Positions 26,474 to 39,600 of a DNA stretch of 64,000 nucleotides are shown here, piece by piece. Positions within the stretch are counted from its first letter, which is position 1, and each line of letters begins with the position of its first letter. This DNA comes from Melitaea cinxia (taxonomy: Eukaryota; Arthropoda; Insecta; Lepidoptera; Nymphalidae), in assembly GCF_905220565.1 (NCBI RefSeq), contig NC_059394.1, positions 5,276,001 to 5,340,000 on the forward strand. The letters are read 5' to 3'. The position numbers were made by a program, and so were the translations under genes. Below the pieces are notes generated by a model. That model searched no databases. It worked only from the letters and a program-made list of their open reading frames with translations, and had not been told where the DNA came from.

Positions 26474-28635
26474 ATCGATAATATACTGTATCTCGGTACA
26501 TTATTAATTACATGTATACATTTGTATGAGCCGAGGTAGCCCTTCCCTAATTTTGCTTAGTTGCGATTGATTTCTGATTAAAAATCTATGTCTAGCAAAC
26601 AAAATTAAAGACGAATTTATTTTTAGAAGGGGTAATAAGACCATGTTCCTATAATTTAAAAAACGATTCGTTTTACTGACGAACGTTTTAATCTTAACGT
26701 CTCAAATTTAATTCGAATTTCGAATATTTCAAAATGTCTATTTAGGAACCGGCCTTTAGTCAACACCGACAGATTATGTCAGATAGATGATGTCAGATTA
26801 ATACAGATTATAATATTTTAGTAATTATTCTAAAATGAAGTAACTAGTATATCAATTTCAGTAAGACAGAACTGCGATCAAACATTACTACGAACCACCG
26901 TTAAAACGTAACACTTTTTTGTGACTTTCAAGTAAAATGAGTGACAGTAAAATAACTATTATTTTGTATAAAGACGCGGATATAATAACCAGGTTTCATA
27001 ATATCCAATATAAATAATATATAATATTAGCCTTCAGTAATGATACCTTGGACGACCTCCACATATGCTTTCTCGCACTTTCTACGTAACAACTACTGGT
27101 TTTTGCATATTTTTGTAATCTGGACGTATAGTGCAGTTCCTTATTCGTAACAAGTTTTCATTACACATTATACAATATCCATTAGAATACTTTGTTGCTT
27201 TTTTGCTAAGCAAACATAAAAAAAATGTCACTGTCAATTTTAAGGGTTCGTAATCACTTAATAAATTATGTTGTTTATTTAAATGAAATTGAGAAATATG
27301 GAAATGTAATTACCGTATACTTATTCTATTTACCTTTATAAATTTCTGTAAAAGACAACTATGCTGATGAAAGAATAGGTTTCATATGTATATTCACGTA
27401 ATTATTTATACACATACAAAAGTATCATATATATTAATACGCTAAGGTTAAGATGTATGCCTCCCTTTTTAGAAAAAAAGTCACAATTACTCCACATAAA
27501 TTATATATTATTTTATGGATAATTGCTGGCTCTATCGGCATCAAATAACTAAAAATTTATTATTGCTTTTGTTTTTGTAAATTAATTAATTATTAAAATT
27601 ATATATATGACGGCTTTAATTTTGAAACTACGTCAACATGATTGACGGTCGGTAATTGTTTTTTTACTTATTTAGTACAAATTATTCGCACGGGTATTGC
27701 TAGTAATATACTATTATGTTTTATGTTTTTTTCATTCAAAAAAATTCTTCAATAGCCTTCATTACATCGAAATGTATTGCACTTTCATATGACCCGAGAG
27801 GGAATGTACGAGTAGGTACTAAATAGTATCATTTATATGATCGTCGCGTAGTTAAGAGTGAATGACTTGAATAATAATGAATTGTGTACAAACAGGAAAG
27901 TTGCACCTGATACGAAGAATGATACGATCTTTTTCTTTTATTATTCTTGAACTTTTTTCGTTTTTTGTTTTTTAAAAGAATGAAGTAGTACAGATATTAT
28001 TTTTGTTCCCTTAATAAAATTTATAGCAATATTTTAAAAAACTTTTGTTAGCCTGTTACGCCACTCAATTTAAAATCAACACTAAATTACCCGCGAACTT
28101 TTAACTTTTAACAGCGACTTTTGTCAGAATTACAGAATAAAAAGAATCTTCACTGGTGTAAAATCTTTCTTGCCCGTTTTTCCTATCTATGCCTAGGGAA
28201 TATTTCAAAAATTTTAATTAATTTTCAATTCATTCAGCAGAAAATATGACTGGCTGAATAAAAAGCAGAGATTGTTTTGTGGTATGTGTAATATAGGTGT
28301 TTTTAGCTTGTGTTCACCTAAAAAAACGTAGTTTCATAATGTAGGATATTTTTATTTAGTTGAGAAGGGTAGAATGGTATTTTAGCCTCGATTCATGACC
28401 TTCTTTCCCGGAACTTGCTTGAGAGCGCTACAGAGGCCACTTAATTTGATGCAGAGGCGTATATAGAGGTAATCTAGATGCACGAAAATTCACCTCAGAA
28501 AAAAAACCTCACTTAAAACGAATCACTATGTAAATATTTATCTTTCTAATACAACAGGTTATTGACTCGCTTAAAATAACTATAGTTGTAAATTATCGAA
28601 TCCACCTTCATGTGGGCTAAGCTTCAAGAACCGAT
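26474..28635. other. AT-rich DNA, nothing recognised
   Basis: Long A/T runs and no open frame over 60 codons. No repeat family of the window was detected. Confidence 0.55.
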
Positions 28636-29137
28636 TATATCTATAAATAAAATAGAAGTGACTGTCTGTGATTTCAAAATATTGCGGTTTTTCAAGTGTA
28701 TTTTGTTATTTACACGATACTAAAACACAAACGAATTAAAAAAAATTGTCTCTTTGTCTGACCTACTATTTGTCCGGGCTAATATCCAGAACGGAATGAA
28801 CCGGTTTAGCACTGAAGAATAGAGGAGGTTGTGGAGCAATATATAGGCTATTTGTTATCCCAGAATTTCCGCGAAATCGGGATTTGCGCGAGATAACCGC
28901 ATTTACCGTGCGATTATATATGAGATCTACCGTCCAAATATATATGAGATATCCAAAATAAAAAAATTAAATAATATATAGTAGTAGTAGTATAATAATA
29001 AATAGGTCAACTTTTTTAAGCTGGAACATTCCAACATATACTTTTTATCAGGTAATTCGCACGGGATCAGGATCATGCTGTTAAAAAAATATGCGTCCAG
29101 ATACAATCGCGAACGAAGTCGGGAGTACAGCTAGCTA
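28636..29137 (-). mobile_element. Element of the AGCTGTGCCCGCGACTTCG type, long minus copy
   Basis: Reverse orientation: ATAAAATAGAAGTGACTGTC at the left, CGAACGAAGTCGGGAGTACA with GCTAGC at the right. The middle includes TTTGTCCGGGCTAATATCCA and TTTCCGCGAAATCGGGATTT. Confidence 0.55.
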
Positions 29138-29559
29138 AAAAATCACACATCTTCATTACGATTTTTTTTTTGCCTATAACTTTTGAGTTTAATAATTATT
29201 TATAGTTTTTTTAAAGTTTGCTATAAGCTCGAAGACTTATTACTTATAGCCGATAATAATAATTATTATTAATATCCGATAATTATTATTATTATTATAC
29301 TAACGTTCCTAGTTTATTTAACAGGGGTGAGAAAACCAATACTCGACTGAATATGGGTTGACTTGATGACAGTTATAGCTCCTTTACTATTATATCGATG
29401 TGGAATCTAAGTTCACTATTTTTACGCGACTCCAGAAAAACTTAAACGGGCTGACCAGGGAAGCAGCTAAATCTTACTGAATATACAGTAAAATAATACC
29501 GTTCTTAAGTAGTGTTGTGTCTCTGTGGTGAGTAAGAAAGGCAGAAGTCCTATAGAGGG

Positions 29560-29831
29560 TCAGCGGTAGGGTCGGTAATACACTTGCTTGCTTTGTGTTG
29601 CAGGTGTCCACAGGCAGATCAAACTCAAAATTATTTTATTCAAATAGATTTTAAAACCATTTATAAATCGTCACTTTACAAATTAAAATTATATTTGACT
29701 TAATTTATTATTTATAGTTAAGTGAAGCTACCACCGATTGGGAACGTAGATTCTGCAGAAAGGATCGTGATCTCGTCGCTTCGTCACCCAAGAGGTATTT
29801 ATTATAACAGTAGTGTTTTTTTAAAATATAA
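29560..29831. mobile_element. Repeat cluster: family B fragment and a non-LTR-type 3' fragment
   Basis: 29560-29625 is a diverged minus-strand family B piece (GTAGGGTCGGTAATACACTT). 29626-29800 resembles a common lepidopteran repeat (GAAGCTACCACCGATTGGGA, GTAGATTCTGCAG). A fragment of the same type is at 55785-55850. Confidence 0.5.
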
Positions 29832-30094
29832 CTAGGTCGGCAAACAAACTTACGGCTCACCTGATGATAAGCGATTACCGTAGCTTTGACGTCTGCAACA
29901 CCAGAAGCATCGCAAGCGCGTTGCCGACCCTATCCCCAATTCCCCCCGGAGATCTGGTCACCTTACTGACCAACAGGAAAACAACACTGCTTGAAAACAA
30001 TATTATTTAGCTGTGATCTTCTGTATAGTCGTGGTACTACCCAAGACGGGCTGCTCCATATTTTGAGCAGGAAATTTCTGCTGCGCCTCAGTTA
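29832..30094 (+). mobile_element. Repeat family B, long copy
   Basis: Begins TAGGTCGGCAAACAAACTTA and extends past GCGTTGCCGACCCTATCCCC into CCTTACTGACCAACAGGAAA, TTTAGCTGTGATCTTCTG and GAGCAGGAAATTTCTGCTGC. Ends about 50 bases before RhoGEF exon 11. Confidence 0.65.
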
Positions 30095-30147
30095 CTGCAT
30101 ATTTTGAGAAGGACAGCTCCAAACCTTGAGCGGGAGCGTGCACGTAC

Positions 30148-30279
30148 CTGCGCGTCGAGCGGCGCGGCGGAGTGCGGCGGCACGGCGTGCACGGGGCGCG
30201 CGGGGCGCGCGGCGGCGCGCAGCAGCGACGCGCGCTTCACCGACACCATCAGCCAAACGTCCTCCACGCGCTGGCACAC
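30148..30279 (-). CDS. RhoGEF exon 11, last exon in window
   Basis: 44 codons between GGTCGCAG and GTACGT, containing VCQRVEDVWLMVSVKRASLL and then RPARPVHAVPPHSAAPLDAQ. It matches the end of the spectrin-like region and the RPVQPVAPRP linker ahead of the DH domain. It is GC-rich like exon 10 and ends in phase 0 at a strong donor, so the gene continues to the left; no later exon was recognised in 1-30147. Confidence 0.85.
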
Positions 30280-30634
30280 CTGCGACCGAACCCCACGTTA
30301 TATATAAATACGTTAACGTGGTCTTCTTCAGCTTGGCATTATTAATCACGATTTTTATTGCTAGTCTAGTTCCAGGGACAGACATGTCAAGGCACCTACT
30401 TCATACGTTGTTCTCATACTGACGCACGACATGACCATACAACCCTACGAACCGCTCTTGGAGCTTAGGGGGCGTCCATAAATTACGTGAGGTGTTTATT
30501 TAAATTTTCTGTGTGTGTGTGCGCGTGGGCGTGTGTTTGCGCGTGTGTGTGCGCGTGTGTGAGCGCGTGTGTGCGCGCGTGTGTGCGCGCTTGTGTGCGC
30601 GCTTGTGTGCGCGTGTGTGAGCGCGTGTGTATTT

Positions 30635-30676
<42 letters not shown>

Positions 30677-33600
30677 TGACCTGCGTGACGAGCGCGCGCG
30701 TTTCCTGCGTGGCGCTGGTGAGCAGCATGTCGCGGAAGGAGTCGGGCGCGGCGAGCCCGAAGCTGCGCGCGTCCTCCAGCAGCTTGTCCACGGCCAGCAG
30801 CCCGCCTTCACCCGCCAGTAACTCTACGCCCGTCGCGCACCACTCGTTCGCCTGTGATACGTTTATGTCAGAACTTGTCATTTCTGGCAAGCGAAATTAT
30901 TTAAGTTTTTATTTGCCAGTAAAGGCACTTCGAAGGACGGTCCACCAATTTAAGAGACCTGTAGGCTTACTCTTGACTTCAATCCCAATCTCACAAAAAC
31001 ACGAATTCAATACAATTCCAGTTCCAATCTGTAATATTTTGGTACTCTTGACCAAATCGAGCTTTCAATTTAATTGAAATTGGAATCGAATTGACGAATT
31101 AACTCGTTAATTTTTTTTTTTTAATTATAATGTGTCTCCAATAATTAATTATTATCTATTATATCGACGTATCCGTAGAACAGAGTCCGATGTGATCATG
31201 AAGCAAAAACGAGTTAAATAGCTAGACGAGATAAGCAATTCGAGCTCTACAGACGTACGTTTTTAGAATTTTCGTATTTTATTTAGTTTCGGAAATATAG
31301 AATCGAATAACGTTCTATCTGACATTTGCTCCGCATAATAACGCACTAACGGCCGAACCCAATATTCAATCTAAAGATAGAGATAGGTAGTTATCATCGA
31401 CTGCTAATAACTAACTATCTATCCTTTGTAGTTGTCTCAATAATTCGCATAGGGGACTACTATCTCCAGTTAGCTGTAGATAGACCGGCTACCTGAGCTC
31501 TCCCTTACATTCCAGTATACGCAGCGTCACAGACTGCCTCAGTTATGTTACACAGATGTTTTGTAGTATTTAAATTTGTCATACAAATTTTATTCATATT
31601 AAAGTAATCTTGTTTTATAAAAATATGGACAAATTAATTTTTACACAGACTTTTTAATTTATAATAAATGATATTATTTTAATATGGAATGCACGGTAAA
31701 TCTAGTAACGGAACGTTTTAATAACACGACACGAAAAGACGCTACGAGGCCCATTACGCTTTATTGAATCGTCGTTTCGTTTGAATTTGTATAATTTTTT
31801 TACAAATCAAAATTCAAATTATACAAATCATTGCAAATTATGAATAAAGTAAGTATTATTTCACAAGAAACTTATTATTTTTATTCAATTAATTGTTGCA
31901 AAAGAGCAATATCACTTGAACTGCTACTTGAACTTGAGTCTGCCATTATTTTTCACCCGAAATTAATTTTATTTTAAACAAAGAAAATACTTTTGCAATT
32001 AATAAATCTTAGTTATCCCCCGAAAACTATAGATCGGATATTGTTGTTACTAAAGATAACCAACGTTACTGACAGATAGAACTCTATTATTATTGGGACG
32101 CTTACACTGTCATTTTCATACGAACTGTTATCTCTGGTAAGCTATCCTCCCTCTCGTCGATAGACAGCTTTGAAGGATAAGATTGCCTATCGTCGACAAG
32201 TTTATTGGGTCAGTAAAATGAATGATAGATAGATATTTCTGTCTCTAGTAGGACATAACCAGAGATAGATTGAATATTGGGTTCGGCCGTTAGTGATCAA
32301 GTGACGGCGCGTGGGCAGCAGGAACGGCGCGGGCGCCCCGTCCGTTCGTCACTCTGGCCGTTGTTCGTTGGAAAACGGGTATTTTTGTGGCATGCGCTTA
32401 GCTTTACTTCCCTTTGATATAAAAGTGTAATTCATCGGTGCTTTGCATGAAAAAACATATTTTTAGAGATGTTACGATCTCGGAAAATGTTGGATATGCT
32501 CAAAGATGACGCAGAAGAGCTTGATCTTAATTCAACATTTACAAAATATGATGCTGTTTATACAAAGAACAACGTAAATACTGGTAAGTTGACGATTTTT
32601 TGTTACATTATTTCGTGATATAACATTTAGGTCTTAAATTAATAAATATTATTTATATGTATTTTTTTTATCGCAATTACTAGTTGTGGGCGATCGATTT
32701 TTACATAAGACGTTTTTTGACGGAGGGGTAGTGAAATAGCATTTTGAGTACGAAAATGCGTTTGTCGTAATACATATTCACTTGGTAGCCATTATTAATA
32801 TAATAACAAATAGTAAAAAGTAGAAGTCCTATGTAATATTAGGACAATTTTATACGAACAAAATTGAACTTTGAAGCATTATATGTGACTATCAGACGTT
32901 TTTCTACGGAATCTGTGATTCGATTCAGCGGTTCGATATTAAGATGGGACGTTGTTACAGGGAAAATTAAATCAGTTAGGACGTTGTTCGTTTGAAATTA
33001 TTGCTATTTATAAATATTTTTAATTCAACATTTGTTCAATTAATTGCTAACATATTATATTAATAGTATTTTATGAATAACTACAATAAATACAGTTTTT
33101 TCTTTTAATTTTAGTTGTGTATGATAACGAAACCACTATGACACATCAAACGTCATCATTGCCTCCTGGTGCAAAAGAAATTTGTCAGGAACTAGCTGAC
33201 GTATAGGAAAAAATCCTGCATGAAGATAATGGAACCAAAGAAATTACCTGCGACAGCTCAATACCGAATGCCACGTCTGATCTGTCTACCGAGAGAGTCT
33301 ACAGCAATCAACCTAGTACACTTTCTTTGGAAGCACCTTCTAGTTTCGAAAATTCACCAATAGCCAGCTTGAAAACTTAGAAGTTTTTGACGATAGGTTT
33401 ACTCCGATAAATTTGGGACTATCAGTGCTAATTCCCATTCCGTCTCCTACTAATTTCAATAAGTCCTGCGATAACATTTTCTGCGCTAATCATGTAGACT
33501 CTTTGATTTCTTCGTCCTCATTTAGCACTACAAATACGCCTGCTCTTTCGTACTCAATCAATTACACTACACCTACTACAACGACTAGAAAGCGGCAGAG

Positions 33601-36600
33601 GCACCCATAAGAATGGACAGACCTTAAACGCAAATCCTTTAAGAACTTTAGTAAAAAATACGTAACAAAAAAGGGTAAAGCCGTACGTAGTACGTAGGCG
33701 TAAAAACAATGGGGCCATCGTGTAAATATTGTTACAAACGTTCTATCAAAGATTCCGATCAAAATAAAGAAAAAAAAATGATGCCTAAACAATGACACTG
33801 TTAATAATAGAAAACATAGTTTTAAGTAATATCTCCCACTGATTACAGGTAATCCCATGCATCTCACTGCGAAAAAATGGAAGTATAACAAATTATGTTC
33901 ATTTATAGTCTTGCAGTTTCAACTTGTATCTTTAAGACTGCGTGGAAGAAGTACGATGGAAGTGCTATATTAGAAGAGGACAGACGGGGTTGTCACGAAA
34001 AGCACAACATTGTTATAAATGATGCAATGAAACAAAGTGTCTGTGACCATGTTCGGGCATTTGTACCCAATGAATCGCATTATATCCGTAAGAACAGCCA
34101 AAAACTTTACCTGCAAGGGGACTTAAGTATTGCGAAAATGTTGAAATTATATCTTCAATGGTTCGGCTCAGAGGAATACGCATCTAAGGCTATAAAAGAA
34201 CGCCAGTATCGTGAAATTGTCAACTCAAACTTCAATCTAGCTTTCCATATTCCCAAAAAGGATCAGTGCGATGAATGTCCAGGAAAAAAAATCTTTTGAA
34301 AAACACCACATTGATAAGCAGGCTGCAAGGCATTTAAAATGCCAAGGCATTTAAAAAGTAATTATAGAAGCACATAACAGATTAATTTATTGTTTGTCTA
34401 CGTAATATTTCCTCTACACACATCTAGGCTACGAAGTAAGTGATTGATAAATTAATGAGGCTGATTATTAAGTGACTTATTTTGAGTTCAGTCACTAGTG
34501 AAATATTTAAAAATACGTTTTATCCGTATTATTTAATTTTGTGTATTACCCACACATTAGGGAATTCTAAGCATTTTAAATATCTTATTCTATACTTTAC
34601 AATTAAATTGTATCTATACTATTAACTGGTAACGTAACAGTTAAAACTTAAAATAGTAATTAAATGGCATATCGTATCATATTATTTATTGTATGGTAAC
34701 ACGTTGATACAGTTAGTCGGAGATGCAGGTTCGATCCCCGCTGGAACGGTCGATTTTGGATATGATATTAAAAATGCGTTTTTTTTCGTTGTTATCTTCT
34801 TCTATATAAATAAAAATAAACGTTGCTAAGCGCATAACTCGAGAATGGCTCGACAGATTCGGCTAATCTATTTTTTGGATGTTCCTTAAAGCCCGGTAAC
34901 GGAGGTTTTAATACAAAAAAAAAGAAACTAAAAAATAATAATAAATTAATTTTTACTATTAACGAAGTCTGTCCGGGCAGCTAGTGATAAATATTCACGT
35001 ACCTTTATAAGTTTAAGACTGCTATTAAGTCCTTACTGTAATTCCTCTAGGCTACTTATTTACTAGTTACCTACCACACAATAAATAATGTGATACGATA
35101 TGCCATTTAATTACTACCTATTTTAAGTTTTAACTGTTACGTCACCAGGTTTACATACAGTTTAATTGTAAAGTATAGAGCCTCGTCTAGGTGCTTCTAA
35201 TTGTAAAATGATAAAGGCTTAATGTTATTTGAAAATCTATGTTATTGTTTATTTTATAATTAAAGCATTTATTTTGTTTTATTAGTAGCATAGATCTGAA
35301 ACTTCTAACCTAATCTAGCTGTGATGTGATTGCTATTTAAAGCGATGCCATCTAATGGTTTTGTTACCTATTTTGTGATATTTTTTAAATTAAAAAACAA
35401 TTAAAATTATATTTTCGTCTTTTATTTAGTTACATTAGAGTTTAGTTATAATTAGGCTAAAATTATGTTTTATATTTCAATGTTATTATTCACAAAGGAC
35501 TCTTAAAGGTATGGGTAATTCCAACAAAAAACGAACCATTTTAATATGGGACGTCACTTATTTTAGACATTTCCGTAAAACAACATACAATATACACTAC
35601 GGACCCAAGCTATTCCACAGTAAAACGTCATATGGTAACATAGAACTCACTATCTCGTGTTATAAACGCTTAAAAAATATACGCTACAAAGCATTTTACA
35701 AGACAGAGGCAATGTAACAACATACCAAAAAATCAAAATGTCAAGTCTCACCGTTTAAGAGTTACAAAAGTCAACAACTTCTTCAGCCTCTACTGAAAAC
35801 TATCAAATCTACAGATCGGACTTTATTCTACGGATGAGTCGATATTGTAATTCCTTAAATTAAACCTAAAACTGATTTTTTTAAGCATAAAAACGCAAGA
35901 TATATTATACAATGTGGCATAATGTGTGTTGTTGTTAAAAAAAAGCTCACGACTGGCGCAATTTTGAGACTTCTAAATTTCAAATTATCTCAATTACGTA
36001 TTATCTTAATTTATATTTATAATTAACTTATCTTCTTTCTTTATTTAGTTCTGTAATAATTTCTGCAATTTTACCAGTGTTAACCTTAAATTAGTGAATA
36101 CAAAAGTTTATTAATATAGTTAAAACAAAAGATATTAGAGACTTAAATACTGTGATTTTTAGTTAAATATTAGAAACATAAATACTGTGATTTATACTAA
36201 AATATTCGAGATATAAATGCTTTGATTTATATTTAAAAATTGCTACCTTAGGTTAAAACAGGATAAAAGGCTAAGGTTAAGTATTTAGTTCTATTTTAAT
36301 AAATACTGTGATTGTGATATTGTTGATAATATAAAAATATACATAGTTAATATGTTAAAAATAAGCACCAGTCGCGCCATTATCTTAATAAAAAAACACT
36401 TTAAGATACACAATCGCACACTAAAAAGTTAACTTTATTGAAATGAGTAAATTCGGTCCCAAACACGATTTCCAAGTCGAAAGTCAACTTCAAAATATCG
36501 TCAAGAGTGCAAAAAATGTATAAGATCGAGAAATCCCAATTGCTATTAGTTATATAAATTTCCACTGTAATTGATTCAAATCGTGCGCTGGTGTAGTGTT

Positions 36601-39600
36601 CAAGAGTACCGATTGACAAGTTCTCGATCCCAAGCCTAAATTTCAAATAGTATTAAGTTTCAATAGTAAGCCTGCTGTTAATGAATCTAAAAAGACAGTA
36701 TAATCCCATTTAGCCACTAACGATATGTTACGAATTTTCTAGTTTAGGAACCAGGATTAGAATGAGTTTGAATGTGATTTATTATTCAAATGTGGTTTTA
36801 TATTTCTTGTTCTAATTTAAAAATACAGAATAGTTGTATCAACTGATATTTTTAAATTAATAAGTGATTAAATTGAAACAATAAAAGTATTATTGTTAAA
36901 TGAATTATAAAAGTAAGAAATACTTTACCTTGTCTATCCTATCCATCAGTTCTCTCGCTTTTATTAACAATAGATTGCGTTTTTGTATTTTTTCTATCAA
37001 TAATGAACTAGTTCGCCTCAATTCTTCGCATTTAGATTCTATGTGGTCCACGGAACTTAACGGGTCTTTCATCAACTTTTCACCTATAAGTATAATAATG
37101 AGATATTTAATTGTAAAGTTTAACTCAAATATCAATATTTTACTGATTTATTATACTACACGGCTAATTACTTTGTTTTTCAGTCAAGCGAGCAAGCCAT
37201 TTTTTAAATAGTAAAAAAAAAAAAATACCTTCATCAATGACTGCTGAAGCGGCATCAAGGTCACTGTTGCAAAGTTTTTCAAATTCGTTTGCTTCTTGAA
37301 TAAGGTCATCAACCCTTATTGCAGTTTCTCCAACCTCAGTCATGTCACACGCGTTCTTTAGATGGGAATCTAAAGTGGCCTAAATAAATTGTATTGAAAT
37401 GAGTATGTAGTATAAAATATTTATATTCAAAGATTTTTAATATTATTTTTATTAAAAAAACAAAAAAAAAAGTTTATAATAAATTTAAATAGTTTGAACT
37501 AGGCTGTATGGATTATAGTCCTTTGCCTTTCCCTATTGGGGATAAATTTTAAAACAAAAACATTTAAATAGTTTGACTTGTGTCTATAAAAAAAGGTATA
37601 GGACAGCTTAGGCCATCTATAAAAAAAAGAAAAAAGACATATTTGACACATAACCTTCAACTTGTGAATTTATAAACAACATTTATTTGCGAGTTTGTAA
37701 AATAAGTAACATGTAAGTTAAGTGAAGTTTACTATTTAAAAAAATAATATTTGCAGTGCCAAAATGACTTTAGACATAGTGTGCAACTTCCGAAAATGCA
37801 GAAAATCTTTATCGAGTCACGCGTGGGTAACGACATGTTCACATGCTTTTTGCGTCGAACATGGTCAAAGGGAATTTAAGAGAAATGCAGAAAATGCTTT
37901 GACATGTCCAGCGTGTGGGACGGAACTAAGAGATAAATTCGACGTAATTCAAGCTGATCTTAAACCAAGTGAGACGTTTAAATCTATCGTTTTAGCGGGT
38001 TTAAAACCTGATCTTATCATGGACGTAGCTATGCGAGCTATCTCGTTCTGGTCATACCAAGTTGAACAAGAGACTTTGTATCAAGAGAGTGTGGCAAAAC
38101 ATTCAAAGGACAAATTGCAGTGTTTAGAAGAAGTTAATACTTTAAATGTACAGAAAATAAAAACGGAGCTGGACACATGCAAACGTAAGATAAATTCTTT
38201 ACAGATTGAATTTAATAAGAAACGGAAGCAGGCTGAAGAATTAACAGCGCGTTTAGAAGAAAAGACGAGACAATTACAAAAATTGACATTCCAACTCGAT
38301 GCGCAAAAACGAAAAGATATTCGTTTACAGAATTTCGAAGATAAAACTGACAATCAAGAAACGTGTATGAATATAACGGATTTAGTCGGCAAAAGGGCGG
38401 CATCTGAAGCATTTGTATTTAAGCCTATGAAAGATACTGACGCAAATGCAATATGCTCCCCGAAGACACCATTGTTTGACTTCCGCCAGAAGAATAAACG
38501 TTCAAGTTTTAACTTTAGACCAATACGATCATAGCTAATCTATAAATTCTCTTTTGTTATAATTGACTTGTAATTTAAGCATGTTAATATTACTCTAGTA
38601 GTAAGTGTATTTACCTGCATTTGTTTAAAGTTTAATAAAAATGTTCTAAACATTAACCAATGATTTAATTTCATTGAATGTTTCTGCCAAAAGTTGTCGA
38701 ATTGTTTTTCAGTCTCCTCTAGTTGCACAAGTAATCTGCAAGAAAACGAATATTAATATAAAATTAACAATTTGCTAAAGAATCAAACAAGGTTCCAGTC
38801 ATTTATACTCTACCTTTCAACAGCTGCTACATGGCTAATAATGTTATAAGTTAGATTTGGTTTTCGCACTTGTGTCAACAATTCCTCTCCTTGAGTCGTT
38901 GCTGACGACAGTTCAGCTTTTAAAGATTTATATCTGAAAAAAAATATACATATACATTAGCTTTGCACGAAAATTCAAATATCTTCTTTTTTAAGGAAAC
39001 ATTTATACGAAATTAGCAATTAGGTTGCTGAAAGAGTTTAAAAGAATTAATGATACCTCACCTAGATTCTTGACAGTCTAATAATTCTTTGGTTTGTGTT
39101 GGATCGTTCCCCATATCGCAGTCTACTATTTCGTGCATAAAATTGTCTAATTTACTCGATATTTCTTTCATTAACGTTGAAAACTTTTCTAATGCCTGAA
39201 AGAAATTTTGTCCTTTTCTTGTATTTTGATAGGATACCAGATATAAAATAATTAATGATATTTTTCTCAGGTCTTCGTAAGGCGATCAGCTCATTACGAA
39301 TCTTCCTCTTTTGTCCACATATGTGATTCAGAGCGCAAGGGTTAAACATCATTGATAATTTACGTTCATAATTAAATTATAAAAATTACGCGCTATTAAA
39401 CACAATATATTATTTCTCAATTCAAGTTCTTAAAAGGATACAGGTTACGTTTATTGACTTTAATTGCTAATTGTAATTGTGATGAAGTTTCGTTCTTATT
39501 AATGTGTATAGAACTAAATTCGATGTATAGATTTTCGATTCAAATATAATTACAGAGTATTCAATTACATTACTTTTTAATAGTAGTATTTTATTGAGAT

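Noticed and set aside
1..30147. DH and PH exons of the RhoGEF gene
   Set aside because: Scanned for the conserved DH helices on the minus strand; nothing convincing was seen, so none is called.
30487..31077. A 196-codon plus-strand frame, Cys/Val-rich, and long His/Thr-rich minus frames
   Set aside because: They translate the GT/CA microsatellite. The only real coding part is RhoGEF exon 10 in another frame.
37713..37756. A 5' UTR intron of the CCNB1IP1-like gene
   Set aside because: The best donor and acceptor leave only 44 bases, shorter than usual insect introns.
38081..38412. Minus-strand frames of 66 and 90 codons
   Set aside because: Shadows of the CCNB1IP1-like coding region.
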